Source: Firmicutes bacterium HGW-Firmicutes-14 (GTDB taxonomy: Bacteria > Bacillota > Thermincolia > Thermincolales > UBA2595). Taken from it: a stretch of DNA of 64,000 nucleotides. Below the pieces are notes generated by a model. It had not been told where the DNA came from and made no database searches. It was given only the letters and a program-made list of their open reading frames with translations. The stretch is from NCBI GenBank assembly GCA_002840275.1, contig PHAB01000006.1, forward strand, positions 78,437-142,436. The letters are read 5' to 3'. This document shows positions 16,499 to 25,900 of this stretch, in pieces (position 1 is the first letter of the stretch; every line of letters begins with the position of its first letter). The translations under genes and the position numbers were made by a program.

Positions 16499-17176
16499 AT
16501 GTCAGTTACCAACCCGGAAGTAAACCTGAAAGCAGCTGTCAAAAACAAGAACAAGGATGACCGCTTTACCCTGCTGCAGGCCCTGACGATGATTCTGCTT
16601 ACACTGGTGATAAGTATAGGTGGGTGGTATGCTGCCGGCAAATATTTTTTCTGGACCAACCTGGATATGAAGAGGGTGAAGGCCCAAATAGAATTTTTAC
16701 AGAAAAAGGTCGAGGCAGAGCCAAAAAACCTCGAACACCGGGTCTCCCTGGGTTACACCTATTTCCTGAAAGGTGATAATGACACGGCGGTCAAGGAACT
16801 GAACCAGGTGCTGGCCATCAACAAAAAGTATCCGGCCGCTTATTACAACCTTGGCCTTATATTTGAGGATGAAGGAAGACTGGATGAAGCCCTGGAGATG
16901 TTCCAGAAGACCATTGAACTGTCTCCCAAGGACTATAAGGCCCACATGCAGAAAGGCATTGTCTACCGCAAACTGAAGATGTATAAGGAATCGGTGGAGT
17001 CACTGGAAAAAGCCAACAAACTGATGCCGGGCAGGGCCAACATTATTTACGAGATTGGCCGGGTTGCGGAAGACCAGGGGGACATTAAGTCTGCTGTCTT
17101 AATATACAAGGAAGCCCTGGGATATGACCCGCTGTTTAAAGAAGCGGCAGAAGCCCTGAAGCGTGTGGAGAAATAA
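16499..17176 (+). CDS. Membrane-anchored TPR protein
   Basis: 225-residue protein with one helix (about residues 25-45) and at least three tetratricopeptide repeats (HRVSLGYTYFLKGDNDTAVKEL, AYYNLGLIFEDEGRLDEALEMF, AHMQKGIVYRKLKMYKESVESL). TPRs make protein contacts, so this probably scaffolds the cytochromes at the membrane or takes part in haem-attachment delivery like the TPR half of CcmI/NrfG. It has a strong GGAGG ribosome site and lies 28 bp after the dodecaheme gene. Confidence 0.85.
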   Translation: MSVTNPEVNLKAAVKNKNKDDRFTLLQALTMILLTLVISIGGWYAAGKYFFWTNLDMKRVKAQIEFLQKKVEAEPKNLEHRVSLGYTYFLKGDNDTAVKELNQVLAINKKYPAAYYNLGLIFEDEGRLDEALEMFQKTIELSPKDYKAHMQKGIVYRKLKMYKESVESLEKANKLMPGRANIIYEIGRVAEDQGDIKSAVLIYKEALGYDPLFKEAAEALKRVEK

Positions 17177-17227
17177 CAGGAGGGAAGTATTTCCGGAGGA
17201 ACCATTTCTAGTGGAGGAGGCATTCAG

Positions 17228-18226
17228 GTGGAAGAGGCTGTCAATGCAAAAAGGACGATAAAAAAGGTCCACGTTTATAATGTTATGCTGCTGGTTTTCC
17301 TGGCAGTATCCGCAGTCTTTGGTTACCTTTTCTATACCCAGACAGAGGTTACGGCATTATCAGATATAGCAAACCCCAATGGACCGCCAACATACAGTCG
17401 TATGATATATGGCGGGTTTGGCGAAGAAGCCCTGGATAAACCCATGGATGTGGCGGCCATCGGTCAGTTCATATATGTTACCGACACAAATAATAAGAGG
17501 GTCCAGGTATTTGACCTGGGAGGGTCTCCCATGTTCCGTTTTGGAAAGGAAGGGGCCAGGCCCGGTGAATTTATGTTCCCATATGGTATAGCAGGCGATC
17601 CCCAGGGCAATGTCTATGTGGCGGACCTGTATAATGGCTGTATTTCCGTCCACGATGCCAAGGGAAAATTTATAAAATACTTTGCCGAGAAAGACCCGGA
17701 TGAAAAGACCCTGGAATCTCCCGGAGGGCTGAGGATAGTGGATAACAAGGTCTATGTCACAGACATTACCAAGTGCAGGGTCTTTGTCTTCGACCTTACA
17801 GGCAAGAAACTGCTTGAATTTGGAAACATGGGTGTTAACCCCGGTGAACTCAGGGCGCCCAATGCGGTAACCGCGGATAAGGAAGGAAATATCTTTGTGG
17901 TAGATACAGGCAACCAGAGGGTCCAGGTCTTTGATAAAACCGGAAAATTCCTCAGGATAATTAACGGCTCACCGGGCGGGAAAGGACCGTCAGCCTTTGT
18001 CAACCCACGGGGTATTGGGATTAATTCCCGGGGGGTCATTTACGTGGTCAGCAACCTAACCAATTACCTGTATGGTTTTGATAAAGACGGGAAACAGCTG
18101 TTTGCCCTTGGCGGGTATGGGGGCGGCATGGACCAGTTTAACCTGCCCAACGGGCTTTTTGTAGATGAAAATAATAATATTTATATCACAGACACTGTGA
18201 ACCAGAGAGTTGCTATTTATGAATAA
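17228..18226 (+). CDS. Membrane-anchored NHL-repeat beta-propeller protein
   Basis: 332 residues: an N-terminal anchor (VYNVMLLVFLAVSAVFGYLF), then about six NHL repeats with the recurring pattern P.gIa.d..GniyVaDt.N.rvqvFd (for example NIFVVDTGNQRVQVFD, NIYITDTVNQRVAIYE). NHL propellers mediate protein or ligand binding outside the membrane. Such proteins often accompany multiheme cytochromes in metal-reducing bacteria, so a structural role in an electron-transfer complex is likely. It starts at GTG 17228 after GGAGGAGG. Confidence 0.9.
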   Translation: MEEAVNAKRTIKKVHVYNVMLLVFLAVSAVFGYLFYTQTEVTALSDIANPNGPPTYSRMIYGGFGEEALDKPMDVAAIGQFIYVTDTNNKRVQVFDLGGSPMFRFGKEGARPGEFMFPYGIAGDPQGNVYVADLYNGCISVHDAKGKFIKYFAEKDPDEKTLESPGGLRIVDNKVYVTDITKCRVFVFDLTGKKLLEFGNMGVNPGELRAPNAVTADKEGNIFVVDTGNQRVQVFDKTGKFLRIINGSPGGKGPSAFVNPRGIGINSRGVIYVVSNLTNYLYGFDKDGKQLFALGGYGGGMDQFNLPNGLFVDENNNIYITDTVNQRVAIYE

Positions 18227-18348
18227 CGAAAGCAATCCCATTATATGGGGTGATGGTAACCTCCGGCCGGAATATGCACGGGAGAGGAGGTGTTTTCCAG
18301 TGTATGGCTGAGAGGATACATACCAATAAAAAAATAGGAGGAAGAAAA

Positions 18349-20082
18349 ATGCGGAGACTGTTTGTACTGCTTTTTACACTGATCTTTTTAATTTCCATTC
18401 CCGCCACTGCATTTGCTGCATTTGACACGAACAACCCGGATGACCCGTCTACAAACGTTCCGGCCCCCGGTCAGCCTTATGACCCTGATGCCCTGACCGA
18501 TGGGGATACCCAGGACAACAGTATCGGAAACGCCAACCGTTCCGGTGGTGACATTAGCAATGTTGAAATCCAGGCGGAATTTGATTTGAGCAACATGGAT
18601 GGCAATAACATTATCAAGTCTAAAAACATGAGGATGAATGATTACACTAGCACAGGGACCCAGAGAACCCACGGCACATACCAGAACAATACCAACTCAT
18701 GTGCCAGCTGCCACCAGACCCACACCGGTGCGGGCAAAGACCTGCTGATCAAAAAGGGTGTGTACAACACCTGTTCAGCCTGCCATGACGGCACCCTTGG
18801 GTTCTATAACGTATTTTCACCCTCAACTGCCGGTACTTTCGGCGGCACCCATTCACCGGTTGACGGCAACCCGTCTGTCCACCTGGCCAATGGGACCCTG
18901 CCGGTAAGCGTGGCCCCCGGTTTCAATGACTATTCGTCAGGCAACCCGGTACCCGCTGATGCTTTTGACTGTGCAGGCTGTCATGCCCCCCACGGTTCCT
19001 ACAGTGACCGGATCCTGCATTACAGCCCTAACGGCATGGCTAATATCAGCATCGACCAGAAGGGGAAAAAGCTGGTAGGCAAGACTATCATGGATGACCC
19101 GCTTCTCCTTCCAGCCCCGAATTCTCCCTCCCCCAACGAATCTGACAAGTATGTCGTATTCCGGGGAGCCAACGGTTCAAGCGCTGATGACATGATTTAT
19201 GTCCCGCAGGAAGCTGCAGGTACCCAGGTAGTTGTCGTGCTCAAGAAAACCCAGGTTGACGATGGGACCGGAACCCTTATATGGGAATGGAAAACCGACG
19301 ATAACCCGTGGGTTGCCGGATTTGAGCACCAGGCAAATGATATGAATACCTATACCCTTATGTTCACCCAGTTCTATAATGCAGCCGATACCGCCATTAC
19401 CGAAGATGCTGACGAAGACGGCGATATTGACCGTGATGATAAACTGGCCATGGACATCAGGTACGGCCATTCCTATGCCAAGGGTACAGCTATTGCTGAT
19501 GCAACCAAGGCTGACATCGCCCGCGCTTATGTTGTAAAACTGAGCGGTGTTGCCGGGATGAACCCCTCAACCATCGCTGATTTTGGCGGAATTGCAATTA
19601 CTGCGATTAACCCTGATATTTACGATGAGCAGGGCATCGGTCTTGAAATCAGCCGTTATTGCGGCGCCTGCCATACTGATTATATGACCCATTCCACCAG
19701 AGAACTCGGTGACTGGATTTACCGTCACAGCACCGATAAGGATCGCTTCAACTGTCTGAAGTGCCACTTTGCCCATGGTACCGATGTAATGATCATGAAG
19801 GATGCCAGGGACAGGGATATCAATTACCTGACAGATGTAGAACTTTTACCGGAAGCTGATGCTGTTGCCTACCTCCTGGATAACAACCCGTCCTCCGCTC
19901 TCAAGAGGTATACGAACATGGCAGTCTGCTGGAAGTGCCACAGCGGCGTATCCGGTAAGTCCAGCAAGCTCATGAACAACACCAATGTATGGGATGATTA
20001 TGAAAATAATCCCTGGGGCGGCCTGAATCCTGACACAGGTATTCCTCTTGAAGCTAACTGGACCAATAACAGTTGGGAATAA
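18349..20082 (+). CDS. Exported hexaheme cytochrome
   Basis: 577-residue exported protein with signal peptide FVLLFTLIFLISIPATAFA/A. The ATG at 18349 is preferred to an upstream in-frame ATG because AGGAGG precedes it directly and it starts at the signal peptide. Six CXXCH sites are arranged as CASCH, CSACH and CAGCH near the N-terminus, then CGACH, CLKCH and CWKCH near the C-terminus. The first ones have the spacing of the doubled CXXCH family. The ~200-residue middle is haem-free, Asp-rich (DADEDGDIDRDD, possibly calcium-binding) and beta-like. No membrane anchor is seen, so it is probably secreted or wall-associated. Confidence 0.9.
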   Translation: MRRLFVLLFTLIFLISIPATAFAAFDTNNPDDPSTNVPAPGQPYDPDALTDGDTQDNSIGNANRSGGDISNVEIQAEFDLSNMDGNNIIKSKNMRMNDYTSTGTQRTHGTYQNNTNSCASCHQTHTGAGKDLLIKKGVYNTCSACHDGTLGFYNVFSPSTAGTFGGTHSPVDGNPSVHLANGTLPVSVAPGFNDYSSGNPVPADAFDCAGCHAPHGSYSDRILHYSPNGMANISIDQKGKKLVGKTIMDDPLLLPAPNSPSPNESDKYVVFRGANGSSADDMIYVPQEAAGTQVVVVLKKTQVDDGTGTLIWEWKTDDNPWVAGFEHQANDMNTYTLMFTQFYNAADTAITEDADEDGDIDRDDKLAMDIRYGHSYAKGTAIADATKADIARAYVVKLSGVAGMNPSTIADFGGIAITAINPDIYDEQGIGLEISRYCGACHTDYMTHSTRELGDWIYRHSTDKDRFNCLKCHFAHGTDVMIMKDARDRDINYLTDVELLPEADAVAYLLDNNPSSALKRYTNMAVCWKCHSGVSGKSSKLMNNTNVWDDYENNPWGGLNPDTGIPLEANWTNNSWE

Positions 20083-20134
20083 AAAATAAGCTGACAAAAT
20101 AATATGCCAGCTTAAAGAGTAGTGAATAACATCC

Positions 20135-20169
20135 GGCTAAGGTATTATGCCCACCATAATACCTTAGCC
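20135..20169 (+). terminator. Strong hairpin between the hexaheme and octaheme genes
   Basis: A perfect 15-bp stem, GGCTAAGGTATTATG with its complement, around a 5-nt loop. The T run after it is weak (ATTTCCTT), so it could be a terminator or an mRNA-stabilising processing element. A smaller AAGCTG/CAGCTT hairpin lies just upstream near 20088-20113. Confidence 0.65.
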
Positions 20170-20259
20170 ATTTCCTTAAAAATATTTCTCTGTATCTAAT
20201 AATTGTATTTAAATTGGCGGATTTTGTCAATGAACAGATCAGCCGGGAAGGGGGCATTA

Positions 20260-22158
20260 ATGAAGCAGAAGATGCGCTTGAGAAGGTTGTTTGGCTGGGG
20301 CGCTGTTTTTTTCGTCTGCCTGTTTATAACTGCATACCCTGTTCCCGCGCTGAGGAAACTGGTTTATTTTGTGGTGCCCGACATTGTGCTGGCGGCCATG
20401 CCTCCTGCAATTACTATAACCGGCCCGGTGGATGGCCAGGCATTAAATACCACAACAGTGGATGTGACGGGGACAACCGAGCCCGGGGTGATGGTCAGTG
20501 TATATATGGACAGTGTTTTCACCGGTTCAATAGCGGCAGATGGAAGCGGAGGCTGGACCCTGGCTGCCGGGCCCCTCTCTGAAGGGTTACACACTGTCTT
20601 TGCCACGGCTGTCGATTTATCAGGCAGCCTGGGGACTTCTGAGACGGTTTCCTTTGAGGTGGATATTACACCTCCTGATATCAGCATAACAAGTCCTGTT
20701 GACGGGGGATATGTCAACCGGCCGTTAATTGAAGGCCGGACAGAGCCGGGAGCGGCAGTGGCGGTTCACGTTTATGGCCGTGAGATCCTGGTGACAACCG
20801 ATGAGACCGGATACTGGAGCTGTTTGGATGTCCTCATGACAGAAGGCAGCTATTCCGTATATGCCGCAGCTACTGACAGGGCCGGAAACAGCCAGAGTTC
20901 GGGGACCAATTCTTTTGTTCTGGATACCACCCGCCCGGTTATCCTGCCTGAAATCAGTCCACCTAATGATATGACAAGGGTCTCCCTGGAAGTCACGGCA
21001 TGGGTCTGCCTGGTGGAGAAGAACCCTTTGAACCCTGAATACCTGGATACAGCCATTATCCTGACTGAAAAAGGGGGCAGTGTCAGTACAAGTGTTTACG
21101 GGACGGTTTATACCGCTGTTTACAATGATGCCTATGGTGACCCGTATTATAAAATTTCCTTCAGGCCGGACCTGCCTTTAAAACCTGCCGCAAAATATAT
21201 GGCAGCTGTTAACCCGCTGCTGTCAGATGCAGCCGGCAACCCTGTCCACCCCAGGACCTGGAGTTTTACCACCGTATCTCCGTCAGCAACAGAAAACCCT
21301 CATGGGAATTACCTGGACAATGTTAATACATGTGTAAACTGCCATACGACCCATAGAGGGACTGCACCCAGGCTGGTTATCTCAAGGGACCCCCTCTATT
21401 CGGAAATAGATGCTTACTGCAATGCGTGCCATGACGGGACAGCTGCACCTATCCCGGAAAACTGGCCTAAAGCCGTCCGGCATGATTATAAAGTAAACAT
21501 TGAAGGCATCAGGGGGATTAGTGCGTGTACCTCATGCCACAACCCCCACCTGCCGTGGACACCGGTAAACCCGAACTTTCTCCAGGACTATTATTATTTT
21601 GACCACAATGATCCGACTAACCCCTATCTTCCCGATTCCAGCGAAGAATCCATGTGTGAACTATGCCATGCCTATACCATTCTGGATGACCCCAGGGTTT
21701 CTTACGTCAGGTATCAATATAACAAGCGGCACACAGCCACAGGCAGCCTGGAAGATTACAGCCTGTGCCTGCGCTGTCATGATGGAAGTAATGCCACTGA
21801 TATTAAAACCTATTATGGGAGCCCATCCAGGCATATTATCACAGCCGGTGACGAAAGTCCCTTAAGCGGGCCGATACCTTGTGCCGATTGCCATAACACC
21901 CATGGGTCGGGAAATCTCAGGCTGTTAAAAGAGGAACTGGGGCATAACCGGACCCGGACATTTCAGACTGCAGGAGATGTTTGGGATGCAGCCGCTGAAC
22001 GCATATTTTGCACCGGGTGCCATAACAATTCCACTGAGCTTTATGGAATTGTTGCCGGTTTTGTCTATAATATCCCCGGTCATGAAGACACCTGTACCGA
22101 GCCGTGCAGCAGCTGTCACGGTGGGTCTCCGGCGGCAGCGGCCCATGCACCGCAGTAG
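20260..22158 (+). CDS. Exported octaheme cytochrome with Ig-like domains
   Basis: 632 residues. ATG 20260 follows GGAAGGGGG; upstream in-frame starts have no ribosome site. A signal segment is followed by two bacterial Ig-like repeats (ITITGPVDGQALNTTTVDVTG, ISITSPVDGGYVNRPLIEG), a Big_5-like domain ending LSDAAGNPVHPRTWSFTT, and a C-terminal module with eight CXXCH sites (CVNCH, CNACH, CTSCH, CELCH, CLRCH, CADCH, CTGCH, CSSCH). The CVNCHTTH and CADCHNTHG forms belong to the doubled-CXXCH class. The Ig stalk would project the haem module through the wall. Confidence 0.9.
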   Translation: MKQKMRLRRLFGWGAVFFVCLFITAYPVPALRKLVYFVVPDIVLAAMPPAITITGPVDGQALNTTTVDVTGTTEPGVMVSVYMDSVFTGSIAADGSGGWTLAAGPLSEGLHTVFATAVDLSGSLGTSETVSFEVDITPPDISITSPVDGGYVNRPLIEGRTEPGAAVAVHVYGREILVTTDETGYWSCLDVLMTEGSYSVYAAATDRAGNSQSSGTNSFVLDTTRPVILPEISPPNDMTRVSLEVTAWVCLVEKNPLNPEYLDTAIILTEKGGSVSTSVYGTVYTAVYNDAYGDPYYKISFRPDLPLKPAAKYMAAVNPLLSDAAGNPVHPRTWSFTTVSPSATENPHGNYLDNVNTCVNCHTTHRGTAPRLVISRDPLYSEIDAYCNACHDGTAAPIPENWPKAVRHDYKVNIEGIRGISACTSCHNPHLPWTPVNPNFLQDYYYFDHNDPTNPYLPDSSEESMCELCHAYTILDDPRVSYVRYQYNKRHTATGSLEDYSLCLRCHDGSNATDIKTYYGSPSRHIITAGDESPLSGPIPCADCHNTHGSGNLRLLKEELGHNRTRTFQTAGDVWDAAAERIFCTGCHNNSTELYGIVAGFVYNIPGHEDTCTEPCSSCHGGSPAAAAHAPQ

Positions 22159-22228
22159 ACATATGCAGGTACAGAAATGTGCTGCCATTGAAGGGGTTAC
22201 CGGAAATATTGGGAGGGATGGCCGGAAA

Positions 22229-22825
22229 ATGTTGTTAGGCTGGAGATTTGCAGTGTCACTGGTTTCTATAATGATAATGGTTACCCTTGGTTGGTTTATG
22301 CCGGTTAAAAAGAGCCAAACAGGGAAAGAAAAACTCGGATTTGCCAAGGCTGCAGTCCGGCAGGACAGGAAAATCGCTGTGGGAAAAGGTGACCGGAATA
22401 AGACACAGGGTTCCCGGGATGGGCATGGAATACCGCGCGCCTGGCCGGTCCCGGCAGGAGAATTTGAAATTACCGGCTGGTTCAACGAGGTCAGGGAAAC
22501 AGGCAGGCACAGGGGAATAGATATCGGTGTCCCGGTTGGGACCCCGGTGTCGGCTGCTTTTCCGGGGAAGTTTTATAAGGGTTATGAGGGAGAAAACAAT
22601 GGATTTGGCAGGTATGTGTACCTGGTCCATGAAAATGGGCTGACCACTTATTACGCCCATCTTAGGGAATGGGCATCCATTGAAGAAGGGTCAGAAGTAG
22701 CTGCCGGGGATTTCATCGGATGGTCTGGAAATACCGGTTACAGCACCGGCCCACACCTTCATTTCGAAGTGAGAAACGGCGACAGGTGCTTAAACCCATT
22801 GGAGATAACCGGTATGCGGCAGTGA
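22229..22825 (+). CDS. Membrane-anchored M23 family metallopeptidase
   Basis: Zinc peptidase of the LytM/M23 family that cuts peptidoglycan cross-bridges. The active-site set is complete: HRGIDIG supplies the first His and Asp, and GPHLHFEV the HxH. An N-terminal helix (FAVSLVSIMIMVTLGWF) anchors it. The open frame extends back into the octaheme gene, but ATG 22229 with GGGAGG upstream fits best, giving 198 residues. Within a run of wall-spanning cytochromes it may open the wall locally for their insertion; that is inference. Confidence 0.88.
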   Translation: MLLGWRFAVSLVSIMIMVTLGWFMPVKKSQTGKEKLGFAKAAVRQDRKIAVGKGDRNKTQGSRDGHGIPRAWPVPAGEFEITGWFNEVRETGRHRGIDIGVPVGTPVSAAFPGKFYKGYEGENNGFGRYVYLVHENGLTTYYAHLREWASIEEGSEVAAGDFIGWSGNTGYSTGPHLHFEVRNGDRCLNPLEITGMRQ

Positions 22826-22984
22826 AATGGTCAAAAATCAGTAATTAAGATATTTTATCGAAAGGAATGTTTGACCAACAAAATAAATACTATTTAACAT
22901 AAGCACTTGGGGGGAGGGGAGATATGGGTATTTCGGTAAAAAGCTAGTGATTCTTTACCAATTTTCAAAACGAGGAGGTGTAAT
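22826..22984 (+). other. Intergenic region with a possible 7-codon leader ORF
   Basis: ATG at 22924 follows GGGGGGAGGGGAG and opens a reading frame of seven codons (MGISVKS) ending in TAG at 22947, 37 nt before the decaheme start. The ribosome site is unusually strong for a chance ORF, but no regulatory residue pattern is visible. Confidence 0.25.
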
Positions 22985-25900
22985 ATGAAAAAACTTTGGA
23001 AGCCTGGATTGATTATTCTGCTGGTACTGGTGGTAATAACTGCAGGTATTTATGGAGCCAGTGCCGCCACCGGAGTGGTATCAGGGTTAGCTGTCAGTCC
23101 TGACCCGGTCAAGATAGGCTCAACTGTTACTATCCAGTATTCTTTGGCCCAAAATGCGTACATAACCATAAAAGTATATAAGGATACAGGAGAGCTTGTA
23201 CGGACTGTGGCCAATAATGTGGTTAAATATGCAGGCAGCCAGTTCCAGAACTGGGACGGGAAAGATGACAGCGGCCAGTTGGTTTCAAACGGTACATACA
23301 GGTTTGAGGTCCAGGCAAAGGATTCATCAGAGGCAGTTATCGGACAGGAGGAAGTTACAAGGCTGGCCGCCCGTGTTCCGGCCATAAGCGATGTAACCGC
23401 TGTACCGGCAACTATCAATCCTCTGAATGGGGAGAGTACAACAATAAGCTATACCATTTCTACTGATGCTATAGTAACAGTTACTATATTGAATGGATAT
23501 ACCGCTGTCAGGAACCTGACTGCTAACGAACTGCAGACTGCCGGTGCCAAAACTGTGGTCTGGGACGGCAAAGACAGCAACGGTAATGTTGTTAATGATG
23601 CTTCATACACATGCCAGATAGATGCTGTAAGCCCGCTGGTTTCAACCTTCAGGAGTACATATAAGGGTACCGTCAATGTTGAAAAAGGCGGGCCCCAGAT
23701 TACAGGTTTTGCGGCAAACCCCAACCCACTGAAGCTTGGCAGCAGTACTCTGAGCATTTCTTATACCCTGAGTGAAAACTCATATGTTACCTTAAACATT
23801 CTGGACAGTACAGGGGTTGTGAAAAGGACACTGCTCAGTTCAACAGTCAAATATGCCGGAACCAACATATCTTCCTGGGACGGCAAGGACAGCCCGGGGA
23901 ATTTAGTGCCCGAAGGAGTTTATACGGTTTCCCTTATTGCCGTGGATTCTGCCGGCAACTCATCAGGGGAACAGACCCTGCCGGTTACCGCCGGTTACCA
24001 GCCGGCCATAACCAATGCCGCGGCTTCTCCGGACCCGTATAATCCTTCAGACCCGGCCAATAATACCCTCACTGTGAGCTACAACCTTTCAAACGACTCC
24101 AAGGTTACTGTGCAGATTTTCAGCGGTTATACTGCTATTAAAACTCTTGTCGATAACCAGATACAGACAGCCGGAAACCGGTCGGTCACCTGGGATGGCA
24201 GGGACAGCAGCAACAATTTGGTTACTGACGGTTCATACAGTTTTCAGATAACTGCTGTCAGCCCCACTGTCAGCTCCTTTACTACAACTTACAAGGGTAA
24301 TTTTACTGTAGAACAGGGGCCGCCGGGAGTTACCCAGTTGAATTTAAGCCCGTCTCCTTTCAAGCTCGGCTCCGGTAACATGACCATAAGCTATAACCTG
24401 AGTGAATCTTCAACGGTTAACATCACTGTCTGGCAGGAGACTACCCTGGTGAAGACCCTGCTGGCCGACATCGCTAAAGGTGCCGGGTATAACTCCTGCA
24501 CCTGGGATGGCAAAGACGGCACAGGCAGCCCGGTCGGTGAAGGAATATATACTGTGAAGATAACAGCAGTTGACAGCGCCGGGAACAGCGGAGAGGCCTC
24601 CGCCAATGTGACAGCCGGATATCTGCCGGCCCTGACCGGTATAAGTCATGCCCCTGAACCTTTCGACCTGGCCGCAGGCAGCGTAACGATCAACTTCAGT
24701 CTATCCAGTAATGCCAAGGTGACAGCTACCATTTTACAGGGCTATACGACTGTCAGGACCATGTCACTGGGGACAGTGGCCTCAGGTGCCAACAGTGTTC
24801 AGTGGGACGGTAAGGATGGCAGCGGGAAGTATGTTGCGGACGGTCCGTATACGTACCAGATAGACGCTGTCAGCCCGACTGTGGACAGTTTCAGGAGCAC
24901 CTATAAGGGGATTGTCAATGTTGAAAGCGCCAGTCCGCAGGTAACCGGCCTCAGTATCAATCCTGTTCCGGTCAAGATAGGGTCCAATGCAACTATAGCC
25001 TACACTATCAGCGAACCGGCAACTGTCACTGTCAGTATTATGAACCAGCAGACCGGGGCGGTTATCCGCGAATGGCCTGCCCAGAATAAGACCGCAGCCG
25101 GAAGCTACTACATGTCATGGGATACCAAAGATAATGCAATGAACTTAGTTACCACGGGAGACTATCAAGTGAAGGTAACTGCAGTTGATTCGTCCGCCAA
25201 TACCGGCTCTGCCGAGGCTGCCTTCAAGGCTGCCGCAGTGCCCAGGATTACGGACGTTTCAGCAAACCCGGCAAACCTTGATGTCGAAGCTGGGATAACC
25301 ACTTCCACCATTTCCTATTACGTCTATGAAGACTCTTATGTAACGGTAAAGGTATTTGATACCAATAATCAGCTGTGGAAGACTCTGTGTTCCAGCAAGA
25401 GAGTGTCAGGTCCGGATTCAGTAAGCCTGAATGTGGTGGACGAAAACGGTCAGGCAGTGACGGGGAATCTCACCTTTACTGTCGACGCTTCTTCGGTAAG
25501 CGGGTACTTTAGGGCTCAACAGGCTTCAGGTACCATTGTGGTCAGCGGACCGGGTGTCAGCCCCTCAGACTGCACAAGCTGTCATACCGGCTATCCTGGG
25601 ATCCACCCAATGACAAACTGTTACGGTTGCCACGGGAATGATGTGCCTGTCCAGAACTGTGCTGCTTGCCACGCCAATTTTACCCACAATGACGGCCTGG
25701 TCCTGAAGAAGTTCCAGTGTGTTTACTGCCACAATGAAACATTCAGCTATAAAATTCCCGGCCACGGTGACATTACAACTCTGCATGACACCGGCCTTTC
25801 TGCCGATTGTCAGAACTGCCACGACCCGAACCTTACTGTGGAACACCCAAAATATACAGACCCTGTCACCTTGCTGCCATATGACTGCAATACCTGCCAT

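Noticed and set aside
22985..25560. CRISPR-like or DNA-level tandem repeats within the decaheme gene
   Set aside because: The repetition is at protein-domain level (FlgD Ig repeats of ~95-130 residues), not short identical DNA repeats with spacers.
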